A stretch of DNA of 37,216 bases from PALSA-660 sp036508875 (GTDB lineage Bacteria > Actinomycetota > Coriobacteriia > Anaerosomatales > PALSA-660), in assembly GCA_036508875.1 (NCBI GenBank), contig DATCGP010000052.1:1-37216 (forward strand). Reading direction: 5' to 3'. The notes beneath the pieces are model-generated. The model was not told the origin of the DNA and did no database searches. It saw only the letters and a program-made list of their open reading frames with translations. Positions 1-7,707 of the stretch are shown in pieces (the first letter of the stretch is position 1; each line of letters begins with the position of its first letter). Both the position numbers and the translations under genes were made by a program.

Positions 1-21
1 CGATACGAAAGGCACCACCAA

Positions 22-1356
22 ATGGCCAGCCAGAAGTCATCGCCGGTTCCTCGATTGGTGACCGACGAAGAGCTGAACCGCTACCAGCGCGTCTCGCTCC
101 GTCTCACACAGACCAAGACGCAGGGCGACGTGGTCTACGTCTGCCTGCGAGACCCGCTGCGCGGAGGGCGTCAAACCTCCAGAAGGGCCGGCACCACCCG
201 CGAGCAGATCCTTGCGGCACTCGATGCAGCGTCCCAGTGGGTGTCGGAATACCCGCCTGACCCACTGAGAGACCCGCTGACCCCCTTCGCCGTCGTTGCC
301 GAGGCCTGGTTCGATCACGCAACGTCGAACGGACTGCTCGCGCGAGCAACGCTGGAGAACAAGCGCGCATTCTACGAGGCCCACCTTCGAGAAAGCCTTG
401 GTGCGCGCCCGATTCGCGACATCGGTTGCGGACTGCTGCGCTTGCAGATGAGGCGCCTCGAAGCCGAGGACATCGGCGCCAGCGCCCGGAGCAAGACGCA
501 AGCTGTGCTGAAGGACGTCTTTCGGTGGGCCAAGAGAGAAGGCTACATCTGCGTCGACCCGACGAAAGACCTCGAGGCGATCGGCACACCCAAGCCGGAC
601 AGACGACACGATTTCCTCACGCCGGAGGAAGTGAAGCACCTCCTCGACCCGAACACTCTAGAACGTCTCGAATCGCAGCACGTCGTGCGGCGAGCGACCT
701 TCTATCACGCTCATCTTCGCTTCCTTACTGAGACAGGCTGCCGTCCGGGAGAAATGGCTGCCGTCCGAGATTCGGACCTGAACCTCTCGGAACATTCAGC
801 CCAGTCGTACGTATGGATCAGGCATTCGCGCGATGGGCGCGAGGTCAAGAGCCCCAAGACCGCCGCCGGCGTCCGCAAGATCCCGATCTCAGACGGTCTT
901 GCCGGCGAGTTGCGCCGCTACATCAATATCCGCGACGAGCTGTTCGTTTCGACCGATCACATGATCGCCTTGCAGCACGGTACGAGTCCTGCGCCGGACA
1001 ATCCGCTCGGCTTCACGTTCACATCACCGTGGGGACGGCCCCTGAATCTCCGGCAGTTCGGCAAGGTCTTCCGGCGCATCTGCCTCCAAGCCGGGATCAA
1101 CACCTGGGGCGTTGAGGACAAGGCGATCGTCCCCCATCCGTACACTCTGCGACGGACGTTCCTCACCCACCTTGCCGAGGCCGGGACACCGCAGAGCACC
1201 ATGATGGCTCTTGCAGGTCACAGCGACTTCCGAGCGACCCAGCGCTATCTGGGGGCCACGGAAGACGCCCAACGACAGGCGATCACAGGACTCTGGGACC
1301 GGCTCGAGCTCGATGGCTCTGCCGCCCCGCAGCCCATCGCCGCATTCGCGCGCTAG
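22..1356 (+). CDS. Tyrosine-type site-specific recombinase (integrase)
   Basis: This is a 444-residue phage/ICE-type tyrosine recombinase that would cut and rejoin DNA at att sites. An N-terminal SAM-like core-binding domain (about 95-180) precedes the catalytic domain (about 200-425). Catalytic residues visible are Arg241 (in GCRPGE), a Lys in the KSPKTAAG beta-hairpin, Arg377 (in YTLRR), His400 (in AGHSDF) and the nucleophile Tyr409 (in QRYLG), nine residues after His400 as usual. One oddity is that Tyr374 stands where most relatives have the first His of HxLR; His372 is two residues away. The ATG at 22 follows an AAAGG-like ribosome site. The gene points toward the 3' end of tRNA-Val (1992), a common arrangement for elements inserted in tRNA genes. 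The family call is firm; an intact element is inferred. Confidence 0.93.
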   Translation: MASQKSSPVPRLVTDEELNRYQRVSLRLTQTKTQGDVVYVCLRDPLRGGRQTSRRAGTTREQILAALDAASQWVSEYPPDPLRDPLTPFAVVAEAWFDHATSNGLLARATLENKRAFYEAHLRESLGARPIRDIGCGLLRLQMRRLEAEDIGASARSKTQAVLKDVFRWAKREGYICVDPTKDLEAIGTPKPDRRHDFLTPEEVKHLLDPNTLERLESQHVVRRATFYHAHLRFLTETGCRPGEMAAVRDSDLNLSEHSAQSYVWIRHSRDGREVKSPKTAAGVRKIPISDGLAGELRRYINIRDELFVSTDHMIALQHGTSPAPDNPLGFTFTSPWGRPLNLRQFGKVFRRICLQAGINTWGVEDKAIVPHPYTLRRTFLTHLAEAGTPQSTMMALAGHSDFRATQRYLGATEDAQRQAITGLWDRLELDGSAAPQPIAAFAR

Positions 1357-1394
1357 CACTCCGCACCCGCACCCGTACGCTCGATCTCCACCGG

Positions 1395-1417
1395 CCAGCC
1401 TGACCGCGTCAGGCTGG
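1395..1417 (+). terminator. Hairpin after the integrase gene
   Basis: A perfect 10-bp inverted repeat (CCAGCCTGAC / GTCAGGCTGG, loop CGC) lies 39 bases after the integrase stop. No T-tract follows, so it may be a weak terminator or an mRNA-stabilising hairpin. Confidence 0.4.
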
Positions 1418-1432
1418 ACCGCCCGTCGGCCG

Positions 1433-1618
1433 ATGTACCCGATGCGAGCGCTGCGCCTGGCCGAGACGCACCTTGGGCGCTACGTTCGTCCCCCCGAGAC
1501 TCTGGCACGCTCGCTGCATCGCCCCTGGCCGATGGACCCGACGATGTTCATCGGTGCCGACGAGTCGCCCTACGAGCCGATGCGCGAGGCGTTCGGGCCG
1601 CCCCCTGAAGGGTTCTGA
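1433..1618 (+). CDS. Possible small protein, 61 residues, unknown
   Basis: This is an open frame starting at ATG 1433 and ending in TGA at 1616-1618. The product is Pro- and Arg-rich (starts MYPMRALRLAETHLGRY, ends FGPPPEGF) and I recognise no domain. It has no convincing ribosome-binding site. The same frame runs upstream into the integrase region, so it may be chance openness of GC-rich DNA. A 6-bp inverted repeat (AAGGGT / ACCCTT, 1608-1623) overlaps the stop codon. It lies in the sparse stretch between the integrase and tRNA-Val and, if real, would be element cargo. Support is weak. Confidence 0.2.
   Translation: MYPMRALRLAETHLGRYVRPPETLARSLHRPWPMDPTMFIGADESPYEPMREAFGPPPEGF
1503..1518 (+). 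promoter_or_regulatory. Weak candidate sigma-54 promoter
   Basis: TGGCACGCTCGCTGCA has GG and GC at the -24/-12 spacing and differs from TGGCACG-N4-TTGCA at one position (C for T). No convincing gene follows on this strand before tRNA-Val, so this may be coincidence. Confidence 0.2.
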
Positions 1619-1947
1619 CCCTTGAGATTTCCCATCGCGGCGCCGTAGCATTTTCTGCAGACGGTTTGTGCATCTTGACCGCCTCGTGCCCCAGTTCCAA
1701 CGCCACGGCATCACCATTGCCGCAGGTCAGGGGATTACAGGTACCACGTGCGCGACAAACACGAGTTCGCAGCAGCCATGGGACAAGTGGCGAAGTTGAG
1801 CCTCTAGCGAGGCAGTCGGCTCTCCTGATCGGAGGCCGCAAACGGATGCGGCCCGACGACATGTTGGTGGCATGCCCGCCCTACCGCACGTTGCGACGAT
1901 GGTGTGGCATGGTCGGCGTCGCGTCCAAGTCCTGCTGAACAAGAGAA
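1619..1947. other. Stretch without a recognisable gene
   Basis: About 330 bases lie between the possible 61-residue frame and the tRNA-Val terminator. Open frames on both strands have low-complexity, unrecognisable translations. The DNA is noticeably less GC-rich in places (around 1620-1680 and 1740-1780). I see no second copy of the tRNA-Val 3' end here. It is probably the non-coding end of the integrase-bearing element. Confidence 0.4.
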
Positions 1948-1981
1948 GGCCCGCCACCTGTGTTTCCGCAGGTAGCGGGCC
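1948..1981 (-). terminator. Terminator of tRNA-Val
   Basis: On the minus strand a 13-bp stem (GGCCCGCTACCTG / CAGGTGGCGGGCC, one G-U pair) with an 8-base loop is followed by TTCTCTTGTT. It begins 10 bases after the tRNA-Val CCA end. Confidence 0.8.
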
Positions 1982-1991
1982 TGATTCGTGC

Positions 1992-2066
1992 TGGTGGGCG
2001 ATGCAGGATTTGAACCTGCGACCCCTTCCGTGTCAAGGAAGTGCTCTCCCCCTGAGCTAATCGCCC
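1992..2066 (-). tRNA. tRNA-Val(GAC)
   Basis: Cloverleaf on the minus strand: acceptor GGGCGAT / ATCGCCC, anticodon stem CTTCC / GGAAG around loop TTGACAC (anticodon GAC), T-loop GGTTCAAATCC, and an encoded CCA at 1994-1992. The 3' end faces the integrase gene, making it a candidate attachment site. Confidence 0.97.
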
Positions 2067-2093
2067 GCGGCTGCGTGGAGCGCAGCGAGGGGT

Positions 2094-2122
2094 ATTGTAC
2101 CGACACCGTCCGCGGTGCGCCA
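2094..2122 (-). promoter_or_regulatory. Promoter of tRNA-Val
   Basis: The minus-strand -10 is TACAAT (2099-2094), with a poor -35 TGGCGC (2122-2117) at 17-base spacing. Transcription would start about 20 bases before the tRNA. Confidence 0.5.
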
Positions 2123-2161
2123 CCCCTGACACGAGGACGTCCATTCGGACGCGAAGCGTCC

Positions 2162-2190
2162 TTGCGCCCCGCTGGAGCGTTCGCTATCCT
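2162..2190 (+). promoter_or_regulatory. Promoter of tRNA-Gly
   Basis: The -35 TTGCGC (2162-2167), a 17-base spacer and the -10 TATCCT (2185-2190) lie 21 bases upstream of tRNA-Gly. Confidence 0.55.
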
Positions 2191-2211
2191 ACCCCTTGCG
2201 CTTCGGCGTAT

Positions 2212-2287
2212 GCGGACGTGGCTCAGTTGGTAGAGCACAACCTTGCCAAGGTTGGGGTCGCCGGTTCGAATCCGGTCGTCCGCTCCA
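2212..2287 (+). tRNA. tRNA-Gly(GCC)
   Basis: Acceptor GCGGACG / CGTCCGC, D-arm GCTCAGTTGGTAGAGC, anticodon stem CAACC / GGTTG around loop TTGCCAA (anticodon GCC), T-loop GGTTCGAATCC, and an encoded CCA at 2285-2287. Confidence 0.97.
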
Positions 2288-2300
2288 TAGATCACCCGAC

Positions 2301-2345
2301 GAGGGCCGGGACCGGAATCGCGCTTTCGCACCCGGACCGGCTCTC
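2301..2345 (+). terminator. Terminator after tRNA-Gly
   Basis: The outer stem is GAGGGCCGG / CCGGCTCTC (one G-U pair) with an inner CCGG/CCGG pairing, followed by the T-rich GTTCTTGATAT. It separates tRNA-Gly from tRNA-Cys, though read-through is possible. Confidence 0.55.
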
Positions 2346-2377
2346 GTTCTTGATATCGCCCCTCGGGGCACCCATAC

Positions 2378-2451
2378 GGCGACGTCGCCAAGTGGCAAGG
2401 CAGAGGCCTGCAAAGCCTTTATCCCCGGTTCGAATCCGGGCGTCGCCTCCA
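2378..2451 (+). tRNA. tRNA-Cys(GCA)
   Basis: Acceptor GGCGACG / CGTCGCC, anticodon loop CTGCAAA (anticodon GCA) on the stem GAGGC / GCCTT, T-loop GGTTCGAATCC, and an encoded CCA at 2449-2451. Confidence 0.97.
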
Positions 2452-2463
2452 GGGAATGCGCAT

Positions 2464-2493
2464 GGGCCCGTCAGCTGAGAAGCTGGCGGGCCC
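2464..2493 (+). terminator. Terminator after tRNA-Cys
   Basis: A 13-bp stem GGGCCCGTCAGCT / AGCTGGCGGGCCC (one G-U pair) with a GAGA loop is followed by GTCTTGCGT, 12 bases after the tRNA. Confidence 0.75.
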
Positions 2494-2575
2494 GTCTTGC
2501 GTGCGCCGCACGACAACGCGCGAGAACCGGCGCACGGCACGCCGATCACGCGAGCGGGACGCTAGTGATGAAAGA

Positions 2576-2728
2576 TCAGCCTGCGATCAGGCGCTGCAGG
2601 CGGATGGCCTGCTGCATCTGAATGAGGCCGCGGTCGAGGGAGACCGGATCGTCGATGTTCTCGATCGCCCAGCGGACGATCTCCTCGGGAACGAGCGGAT
2701 AGCGCTTGCGCGCCTGCTTGAGCGTCAT
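2576..2728 (-). CDS. Small conserved-looking protein, 50 residues, unknown function
   Basis: The ATG at 2728 follows a GAAAGAAG ribosome-site-like tract and the frame ends in TGA at 2578-2576. The product begins MTLKQARKRYPLVPEEIVRW and ends QMQQAIRLQRLIAG. It looks like a compact, soluble, mostly helical protein with many charged residues and no membrane segment or cysteine. Its amino-acid balance is normal for a protein, unlike the Arg/Pro-rich shadow frames of this GC-rich DNA, so I judge it real. I do not recognise a family. It stands alone, convergent with tRNA-Cys and downstream of ubiX in the same direction; a separate promoter is likely but not identified. Confidence 0.7.
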   Translation of the reverse strand: MTLKQARKRYPLVPEEIVRWAIENIDDPVSLDRGLIQMQQAIRLQRLIAG

Positions 2729-2850
2729 GGCGTCTTCTTTCGGCTACGACGGACTGCTACGACTGCTGCTACGTGCAGGGGGACGCTCTGAGACCCCCGT
2801 CATGCAAGAGTGTGCTCCCCGCGAGACTAACGGTCAAGTCTCACTCGAGA
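2729..2850. other. ubiX to small-gene intergenic segment with short repeats
   Basis: This segment holds an imperfect CTACGAC/CTGCTACG triplet-like repeat (about 2751-2773), a GGGGG...CCCCC inverted repeat (about 2777-2797) and a 6-bp hairpin AGTCTC/GAGACT just after ubiX. These may form a weak ubiX terminator. I see no clear -35/-10 for the small gene. Confidence 0.35.
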
Positions 2851-3453
2851 CTACTGGCCCCACCGCTTGAACAGATGGTGGCCCACCCCGAGCTGATCGA
2901 GCACCTTCCCCACCACGAAGTCGACCAGATCGTCGAGGGACGCCGGGCGCTGGTAGAAGGCCGGGCTGGCGGGGAGCACGATCGCGCCCGCTTCCGCGAG
3001 CGCCGTGAGGTTCCGAAGATGGATGACGGAGAACGGCGCCTCCCGCGGCACGAGCACGAGCGGACGGCGTTCCTTGAGCATCACGTCGGCGGCCCGTTCG
3101 GGGAGGTCCGACGCCAGCCCCGCGGCTACAGACCCGCAGAAACCCATTGATGCGGGGCATACGATCATGCCGTCGATGAGCGCGGACCCGGACGCGGCGG
3201 CGTCGAACATGTCGCCCTGGGCCACGACACGCAGGTTCGGTGTGGACGGCAGCTCCAGGAAGCGCGACACAGCCTCGGCAGCGCCGGCACCGGCCTCCGG
3301 CATGGCGAAGCCGGTCTCGAACTGCATGACCTCCCGCCCTGCCTTCGTGGCGATGAGCGAGACCTTGTGGCCGGCGACGAGCAGCTGCTCTACGAGCTTG
3401 AGGCCGTACACGGAGCCTGACGCTCCGGAGATCACGACGATGTACGTGCTCAC
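2851..3453 (-). CDS. ubiX: UbiX/Pad1-family flavin prenyltransferase
   Basis: A 200-residue UbiX-family protein. The family joins dimethylallyl phosphate to reduced FMN to make prenylated FMN, the cofactor of UbiD decarboxylases. The N-terminus IVVISGASGSVYGLKLVE is the flavin-binding GASG motif. CPASMGFCGSVAAGLASDL is the conserved CPxSxxxxAxIA-like segment, and RRPLVLVPREAP with H145LRNL is the phosphate/prenyl site region. The length is typical. It starts with GTG at 3453 and overlaps the ubiA stop by four bases (GTGA), so translation is coupled. It is the last gene of ubiD-ubiA-ubiX. In the futalosine route the corresponding protein is called MqnM; which quinone is made is inferred. Confidence 0.93.
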   Translation of the reverse strand: MSTYIVVISGASGSVYGLKLVEQLLVAGHKVSLIATKAGREVMQFETGFAMPEAGAGAAEAVSRFLELPSTPNLRVVAQGDMFDAAASGSALIDGMIVCPASMGFCGSVAAGLASDLPERAADVMLKERRPLVLVPREAPFSVIHLRNLTALAEAGAIVLPASPAFYQRPASLDDLVDFVVGKVLDQLGVGHHLFKRWGQ

Positions 3454-4448
3454 AACGCTCCTCCGATCAGCCGGTCAGCGATAGCGCCGGCGAGGATCAC
3501 GACGGCGACCATCCCGTTGACGGTGAAGAACGCCGCGTTGACGCGCGACAGGTCTTTCGGCGAGATGATCGCGTTCTCGTACGCAAGGAGTATGCCCGCT
3601 ACGACCACGCCTGCGTAGTACGCCCATCCGGCCCCGGCGAAGTAGCCGCCGAGCGCGAACAGGACGACCGCCGCCGCATGGGTCACCTTCGTGACCAGCA
3701 GACCACGCGCGATCCCGAAGTCCGCGGGCACGGAGTGGATGCCGTCGCGGACGTCGCAGTCGAAGTCCTGGGTGGCGTAGATGATGTCGAAGCCGGCGGT
3801 CCAGATCGCGACGGCCGCACCGAGCAGCCACGGAGCGAGGTCTGTCGGAGACGCGCCCACGCCGATCCAGCCGCCCACGGCGCCGAGCCCGAGGCAGGCG
3901 CCGAGCCAGAAGTGCGCCAGGGGCGTGAACCGCTTCAGGTACGGATACACGAGGAACATCGCGAGTGGGATCGGCCACAGCCAGCGCGTGACGGGCGCCA
4001 GTTGCCAGACCGCGTGCAGGTACGCTGCCAGCATGAACGCGGCGAACGCCCACAGCTCCCACGCTTTGATGTGGCCGGCAGGGATGGCGCGTCCGGCCGT
4101 GCGCGGGTTCCGGGCGTCGATTTCCTTGTCCACCGCGCGGTTCACGACGAACGCGACCGCGCGGGCGGCGACCATGGCGACGGTGATCCACAGCAGCGCT
4201 GCCCAAGTGGGCCATGATCCCGCAGCGACCCAGGCCGAGGTACCCGGGAGGAACGCCCCAACGCTGGAGGTGGGCGGCGCCCCAGGAATCGGCCCCATGC
4301 GCCCGAGCATCCACGAAGCGACGACCGCCCCGTAGATCGCCCCGATGTACGCGTAGGGCAGCGCGAAGATCGAGTGCTCGAACTTCACAAGCTCGAGCAG
4401 CACCCGCACCTTGTTGGGTCTGCGCGCAGCGCCCCCGGCGTCGCTCAC
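3450..4448 (-). CDS. ubiA: UbiA-family polyprenyltransferase (MqnP-like)
   Basis: A 332-residue integral-membrane UbiA-superfamily enzyme that attaches a polyprenyl chain to an aromatic acid. The N-terminal LVKFEHSIFALPYAYIGAIY is typical of the 4-hydroxybenzoate-type branch. The first Asp-rich motif appears as NRAVDKEIDARNPRTAGRAI and the second as YATQDFDCDVRDGIHSVP. About eight hydrophobic helices span the rest. I chose the GTG at 4448 because it overlaps the ubiD stop (GTGA); the longer open frame upstream only translates ubiD DNA out of frame. Next to ubiD and ubiX it resembles the actinobacterial futalosine-menaquinone set (MqnP with MqnL and MqnM), but the substrate is inferred. Confidence 0.92.
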   Translation of the reverse strand: MSDAGGAARRPNKVRVLLELVKFEHSIFALPYAYIGAIYGAVVASWMLGRMGPIPGAPPTSSVGAFLPGTSAWVAAGSWPTWAALLWITVAMVAARAVAFVVNRAVDKEIDARNPRTAGRAIPAGHIKAWELWAFAAFMLAAYLHAVWQLAPVTRWLWPIPLAMFLVYPYLKRFTPLAHFWLGACLGLGAVGGWIGVGASPTDLAPWLLGAAVAIWTAGFDIIYATQDFDCDVRDGIHSVPADFGIARGLLVTKVTHAAAVVLFALGGYFAGAGWAYYAGVVVAGILLAYENAIISPKDLSRVNAAFFTVNGMVAVVILAGAIADRLIGGAL

Positions 4449-5929
4449 AGGCCGAGCTCTCCCCACATCGCGTCCACACGTGCCTTGACCTCGGGCGACA
4501 TCTCGAGCGAGTCGGGCCAGCCACGGTCGTGGCCTTCGTTCGCGAGCGGCTTGGTAGCGTCGATCCCCATCTTGTAGCCGAAGCTCTGGTGGTTGCTCGA
4601 ATGGTCGAGCCGATCGAGCGGCCCCTTCGAGATCAGGATGTCGCGGCTCGGGTCGACGTTGTTGAAGCAGCGCCACGCGACCTGCGAGTAGTCGTGGCAG
4701 TCGACGTCCTCGTCCACGACGATCACGAACTTCGTGAACATCATCTGGCCCATAGACCAGGCGAAGTTCATGACGCGGAACGCCTGGCCGGCGAACTCCT
4801 TCTTGATCTGGAAGATGACGCAGTTGTGGAAGACGCCCTCCAGCGGCATGTCGTAGTCGACGACCTCGGGCATCATGGCGCGAATGACCGGGAGGAAGAG
4901 CCGCTCCGTGGCCTTCGCCATGTAGCAGTCCTCCATCGGTGGCCGACCGACGATCGTGGCCGGGTAGATCGCGTCGCGGCGCATCGTCATCGCCTCGACG
5001 TGGAAGACGGGGAAGTCGTCCGCGAGCGAGTAGTAGCCGGTATGGTCCCCGAACGGGCCCTCCCAGCGGGTCTCCCCCGCCTCGACGTAGCCCTCGAGCA
5101 CGATCTCGGCGTGAGCCGGGACCATGAGGTCGTTGGTCAGGCACTTCACGACCTCGACGGATTCGCCTCGGATGATGCCGGCGAACAGGTACTCGTCGAT
5201 GATCGGCGGCACCGGCGCCGTGGCCGCGAAGATCATGACCGGGTCTGCGCCGAGAGCGACCGACACCGGCACGCGCTTCGCACCCGCGGCGAACTGCTCC
5301 CGCATGTTCTTCGCGCCGTCGTGGTGCTCGTGGATGTGCATGCCGGTCGTGTTCTTGTCGAATACCTGCATCCGGTACATGCCGACGTTCGGCTTGCCCT
5401 TGAGGTTGGCGGTGACCACGAGCGGCAGCGTCACGAACCGTCCACCGTCCTCGGGCCAGGTCTTGAGGACCGGCAGCATGCCGAGATCGACGTCATCGCC
5501 GCGATAGACGACCTCCTGGCAGGGGGCCTTCTTGACCTCCTTGGCTCCGGCGCCGGCAAGGTCCTTGAGTCCCATCAGTGCGGAGAGCTTCCCCGACATC
5601 GAGGCCGGCATGTCGAGCGGGAGCAGGTCCATGATCCGCTTGCCGACAGCGTCGAGGTCCCTCCACGTGCCGGTCTCGGCGTCCACCCCCATCGCCCACG
5701 CCATCCGGTCGTAGGAACCCATCAGATTGATCGCGACCGGCATCTGGTAGGCGCGGCCACTCTCCCGGTCCACCGGGTGCTCGAAGAGCAGCGCCGGACC
5801 GACTGCTTTGCTCACGCGATCGGTCACCTCACCGATCTCGAGCACGGGGTCCAGCTCCGCGCTGACCCTGCGGAGCTGGCCCTTCTTCTCGAGCAGCGCG
5901 ATGAACTCGCGCAGGTCCTTGGCTGCCAT
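4445..5929 (-). CDS. ubiD: UbiD-family decarboxylase (MqnL-like)
   Basis: A 494-residue UbiD-family enzyme. The family uses prenylated FMN to decarboxylate aromatic acids. The N-terminus (KDLREFIALLEKKGQLRRV) and the central blocks (PMEDCYMAKATERLFLP, PEVVDYDMPLEGVFHNCVIF, KFVIVVDEDVDCHDYSQVAW) are typical of the menaquinone/ubiquinone branch, as is the length. The ATG at 5929 follows GGAGAGA. It precedes ubiA with a four-base overlap; ubiX, whose product supplies the cofactor, is third. It lies 59 bases downstream of a membrane phosphodiesterase gene, probably in the same operon. Decarboxylation of a prenylated dihydroxynaphthoate in the futalosine pathway is the likeliest role. Confidence 0.93.
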   Translation of the reverse strand: MAAKDLREFIALLEKKGQLRRVSAELDPVLEIGEVTDRVSKAVGPALLFEHPVDRESGRAYQMPVAINLMGSYDRMAWAMGVDAETGTWRDLDAVGKRIMDLLPLDMPASMSGKLSALMGLKDLAGAGAKEVKKAPCQEVVYRGDDVDLGMLPVLKTWPEDGGRFVTLPLVVTANLKGKPNVGMYRMQVFDKNTTGMHIHEHHDGAKNMREQFAAGAKRVPVSVALGADPVMIFAATAPVPPIIDEYLFAGIIRGESVEVVKCLTNDLMVPAHAEIVLEGYVEAGETRWEGPFGDHTGYYSLADDFPVFHVEAMTMRRDAIYPATIVGRPPMEDCYMAKATERLFLPVIRAMMPEVVDYDMPLEGVFHNCVIFQIKKEFAGQAFRVMNFAWSMGQMMFTKFVIVVDEDVDCHDYSQVAWRCFNNVDPSRDILISKGPLDRLDHSSNHQSFGYKMGIDATKPLANEGHDRGWPDSLEMSPEVKARVDAMWGELGL

Positions 5930-5988
5930 GAGGTCTCTCCAGTGATCGACTCGTGCGCGGGACCCGTCCGGCTCCGCTCACACATGCA

Positions 5989-7707
5989 TCAGGCGTCCGC
6001 CGGCTTTGCATCCGCCTTCGCGCGCCGCAGAGGATGATACCGCCCCACCAGGAAGGTCACCACGGGAGCCAGCAGCGCGACCACCCCCAGCGCCGTGAGC
6101 TGCACCAGGTCGAAGTCGTACTTGAAGCCCATCGCGAGGTCGGGGATGTACCAGTTCACGGAGGCGCCCCAGTACCACAGGTACCACGCGACCTGGATCC
6201 CGATCGAGGCCTGGATCACGAGCACGGTGGAGACACCCAAAGCGAGCCAACCCGGCAGATACTCCCCCTTGGGCCGCTTCGGTTCCGCCCGGAGCATGAG
6301 GTACGCCTCGGCCGCCACGACCGCGGCCACGATCCCTGCGATGATCGCATCGGTCATCCGGCCGTACTGGAACCCCTTCAGCAGCGCCTCGGAGTTGAAC
6401 GCGGACAGCGACCACGTGTAGCCGTGGACGACGAAGTAGAGCCCCTCGTAGACGAGGTAGTACGCCGCCGTCCCCGCGAGCGCCGCTATGAGCGCGCGCC
6501 ACGACAAGAGGCCCACGGCGAGCATCGTGAGGACGCAAGCGGCCAGCAGCGCGAGCGCGCTACCGAGCCGGTCGCCACGCTCGATATCGAGGCGGCGATA
6601 CGTGGCGACGTCGAACGCCTGGTGCGCGGAGGCGACATCGGTGGCGGCGGAGGTGCCGTAGCCGGGGATGCCCTCGGCCACCGCGTTCGTGTAGGCGTTG
6701 TACGCGGCGATCTGCTGCGCGGTGAACCGCGCGGTGTGGCTCCCGGGAGGTGTCTCGAGGTCGAGCGGCGCGCCGGTCGCGTTGCGGGGCGCCGGCAGCA
6801 TCGCCAGAAGCGCGACCGTCGGAGCCACCTGGTCCTGCGTGCCCTCCCCCGTGCCTGGGCGTACGTCCGGACCGGCGAAGACGGCCGGCACGAGCGTCAC
6901 GATGTCCTCCGGACCGCCATGGCCGCCCGTGTCGATGTGCCCGTGGTCCGAAGTGACGACGAATGTCGTCCCGGGACTCTGCAACGCCGTCACGAGCCGG
7001 CCGATCTCGGCATCCACCTTCAGCGCCACGTCCCGATAGGCCTGCGACCCGCCACCGGAAGCGTGCCCGGCCTCGTCGACGTCGGGCAGGTGGACGATCA
7101 GGAGCGAGGCGCCAGAGTCCTTGGCGAGAGAGATCGCGTGGTCCACGATCTCACCCGACATGTAGGCGCCCTCCACCCAGTCGCGCAGGAAGACGTTGCC
7201 CACGCGGTTGACGCCGAACAGCATCTCGAAGTCGGTCGGCGCAGAGACCGCGACGGTGCGGCTCGCAGCCAGCGCGACGTCGATCAGGGTCTCGACCTTC
7301 ACGCGCTCCGCGTACCAGTTCGTCGTCACGCCACTGATGCGCTGCGGAGCTCCGGACAGCAGCGTCGTCCAGTTGGGGAACGACAGCGACGGCTGCGATG
7401 TGCGCACGACCGCGTCGAACCCGTGGGCGCGCAGCGTGTTCAGCGTCGGCATCGTTCGCGACACGTCCTCGCGCAGGCCGTCGACGATGATGTAGACCAT
7501 TCGCCCGGGCTGGGCTTTGAGCGTCCCGGACGCCTCGATGCCGGCAGATGCGGGGATCTCGCCCGCGGGGAGCGGCTGGGAGGCGTACGGCCCCCGGTAG
7601 TCGACCACCTGGTTCCACGAGTAGTCCGCAAGCGTGTACGCACCGTACGCCGCTGCGAGGCACACGATCAGTCCCGCGATCACGGCGATCCAGTTGCGCG
7701 TCTTCAC
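5989..7707 (-). CDS. Membrane-anchored alkaline-phosphatase-superfamily phosphodiesterase
   Basis: This 572-residue protein has an N-terminal signal anchor (about 6-27), an extracellular metallo-phosphoesterase domain (about 68-380) and four or five C-terminal membrane helices (about 390-560). Superfamily metal ligands are visible as YIIVDGLRED (first Asp), a Thr/Ser nucleophile region in FPNWTTLLSG, DVDEAGH (Asp and His) and TSDHGHIDTGGHGG (Asp-His plus a later His). It is closest in style to type I phosphodiesterase/nucleotide pyrophosphatases and to GPI-ethanolamine-phosphate-transferase-like proteins, which also pair this fold with membrane helices. The substrate is unknown; an envelope glycolipid or headgroup is a guess. 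The GTG start overlaps the HAD gene's stop by four bases. Confidence 0.8.
   Translation of the reverse strand: MKTRNWIAVIAGLIVCLAAAYGAYTLADYSWNQVVDYRGPYASQPLPAGEIPASAGIEASGTLKAQPGRMVYIIVDGLREDVSRTMPTLNTLRAHGFDAVVRTSQPSLSFPNWTTLLSGAPQRISGVTTNWYAERVKVETLIDVALAASRTVAVSAPTDFEMLFGVNRVGNVFLRDWVEGAYMSGEIVDHAISLAKDSGASLLIVHLPDVDEAGHASGGGSQAYRDVALKVDAEIGRLVTALQSPGTTFVVTSDHGHIDTGGHGGPEDIVTLVPAVFAGPDVRPGTGEGTQDQVAPTVALLAMLPAPRNATGAPLDLETPPGSHTARFTAQQIAAYNAYTNAVAEGIPGYGTSAATDVASAHQAFDVATYRRLDIERGDRLGSALALLAACVLTMLAVGLLSWRALIAALAGTAAYYLVYEGLYFVVHGYTWSLSAFNSEALLKGFQYGRMTDAIIAGIVAAVVAAEAYLMLRAEPKRPKGEYLPGWLALGVSTVLVIQASIGIQVAWYLWYWGASVNWYIPDLAMGFKYDFDLVQLTALGVVALLAPVVTFLVGRYHPLRRAKADAKPADA

Noticed and set aside
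1211..1432. Upstream part of the plus-strand frame that ends at 1618
   Set aside because: It overlaps the integrase C-terminus in another frame and has shadow-like composition.
4449..5144. Long N-terminal extension of UbiA
   Set aside because: It translates ubiD DNA in another frame. The GTG overlapping the ubiD stop gives a normal-length UbiA.
6650..6670. GG-N10-GC match inside the phosphodiesterase gene, with similar ones near 14504 and 19180
   Set aside because: They lie within coding DNA, have weak -12 elements (CCGC or CGGC), and no start codon sits at a sensible distance.
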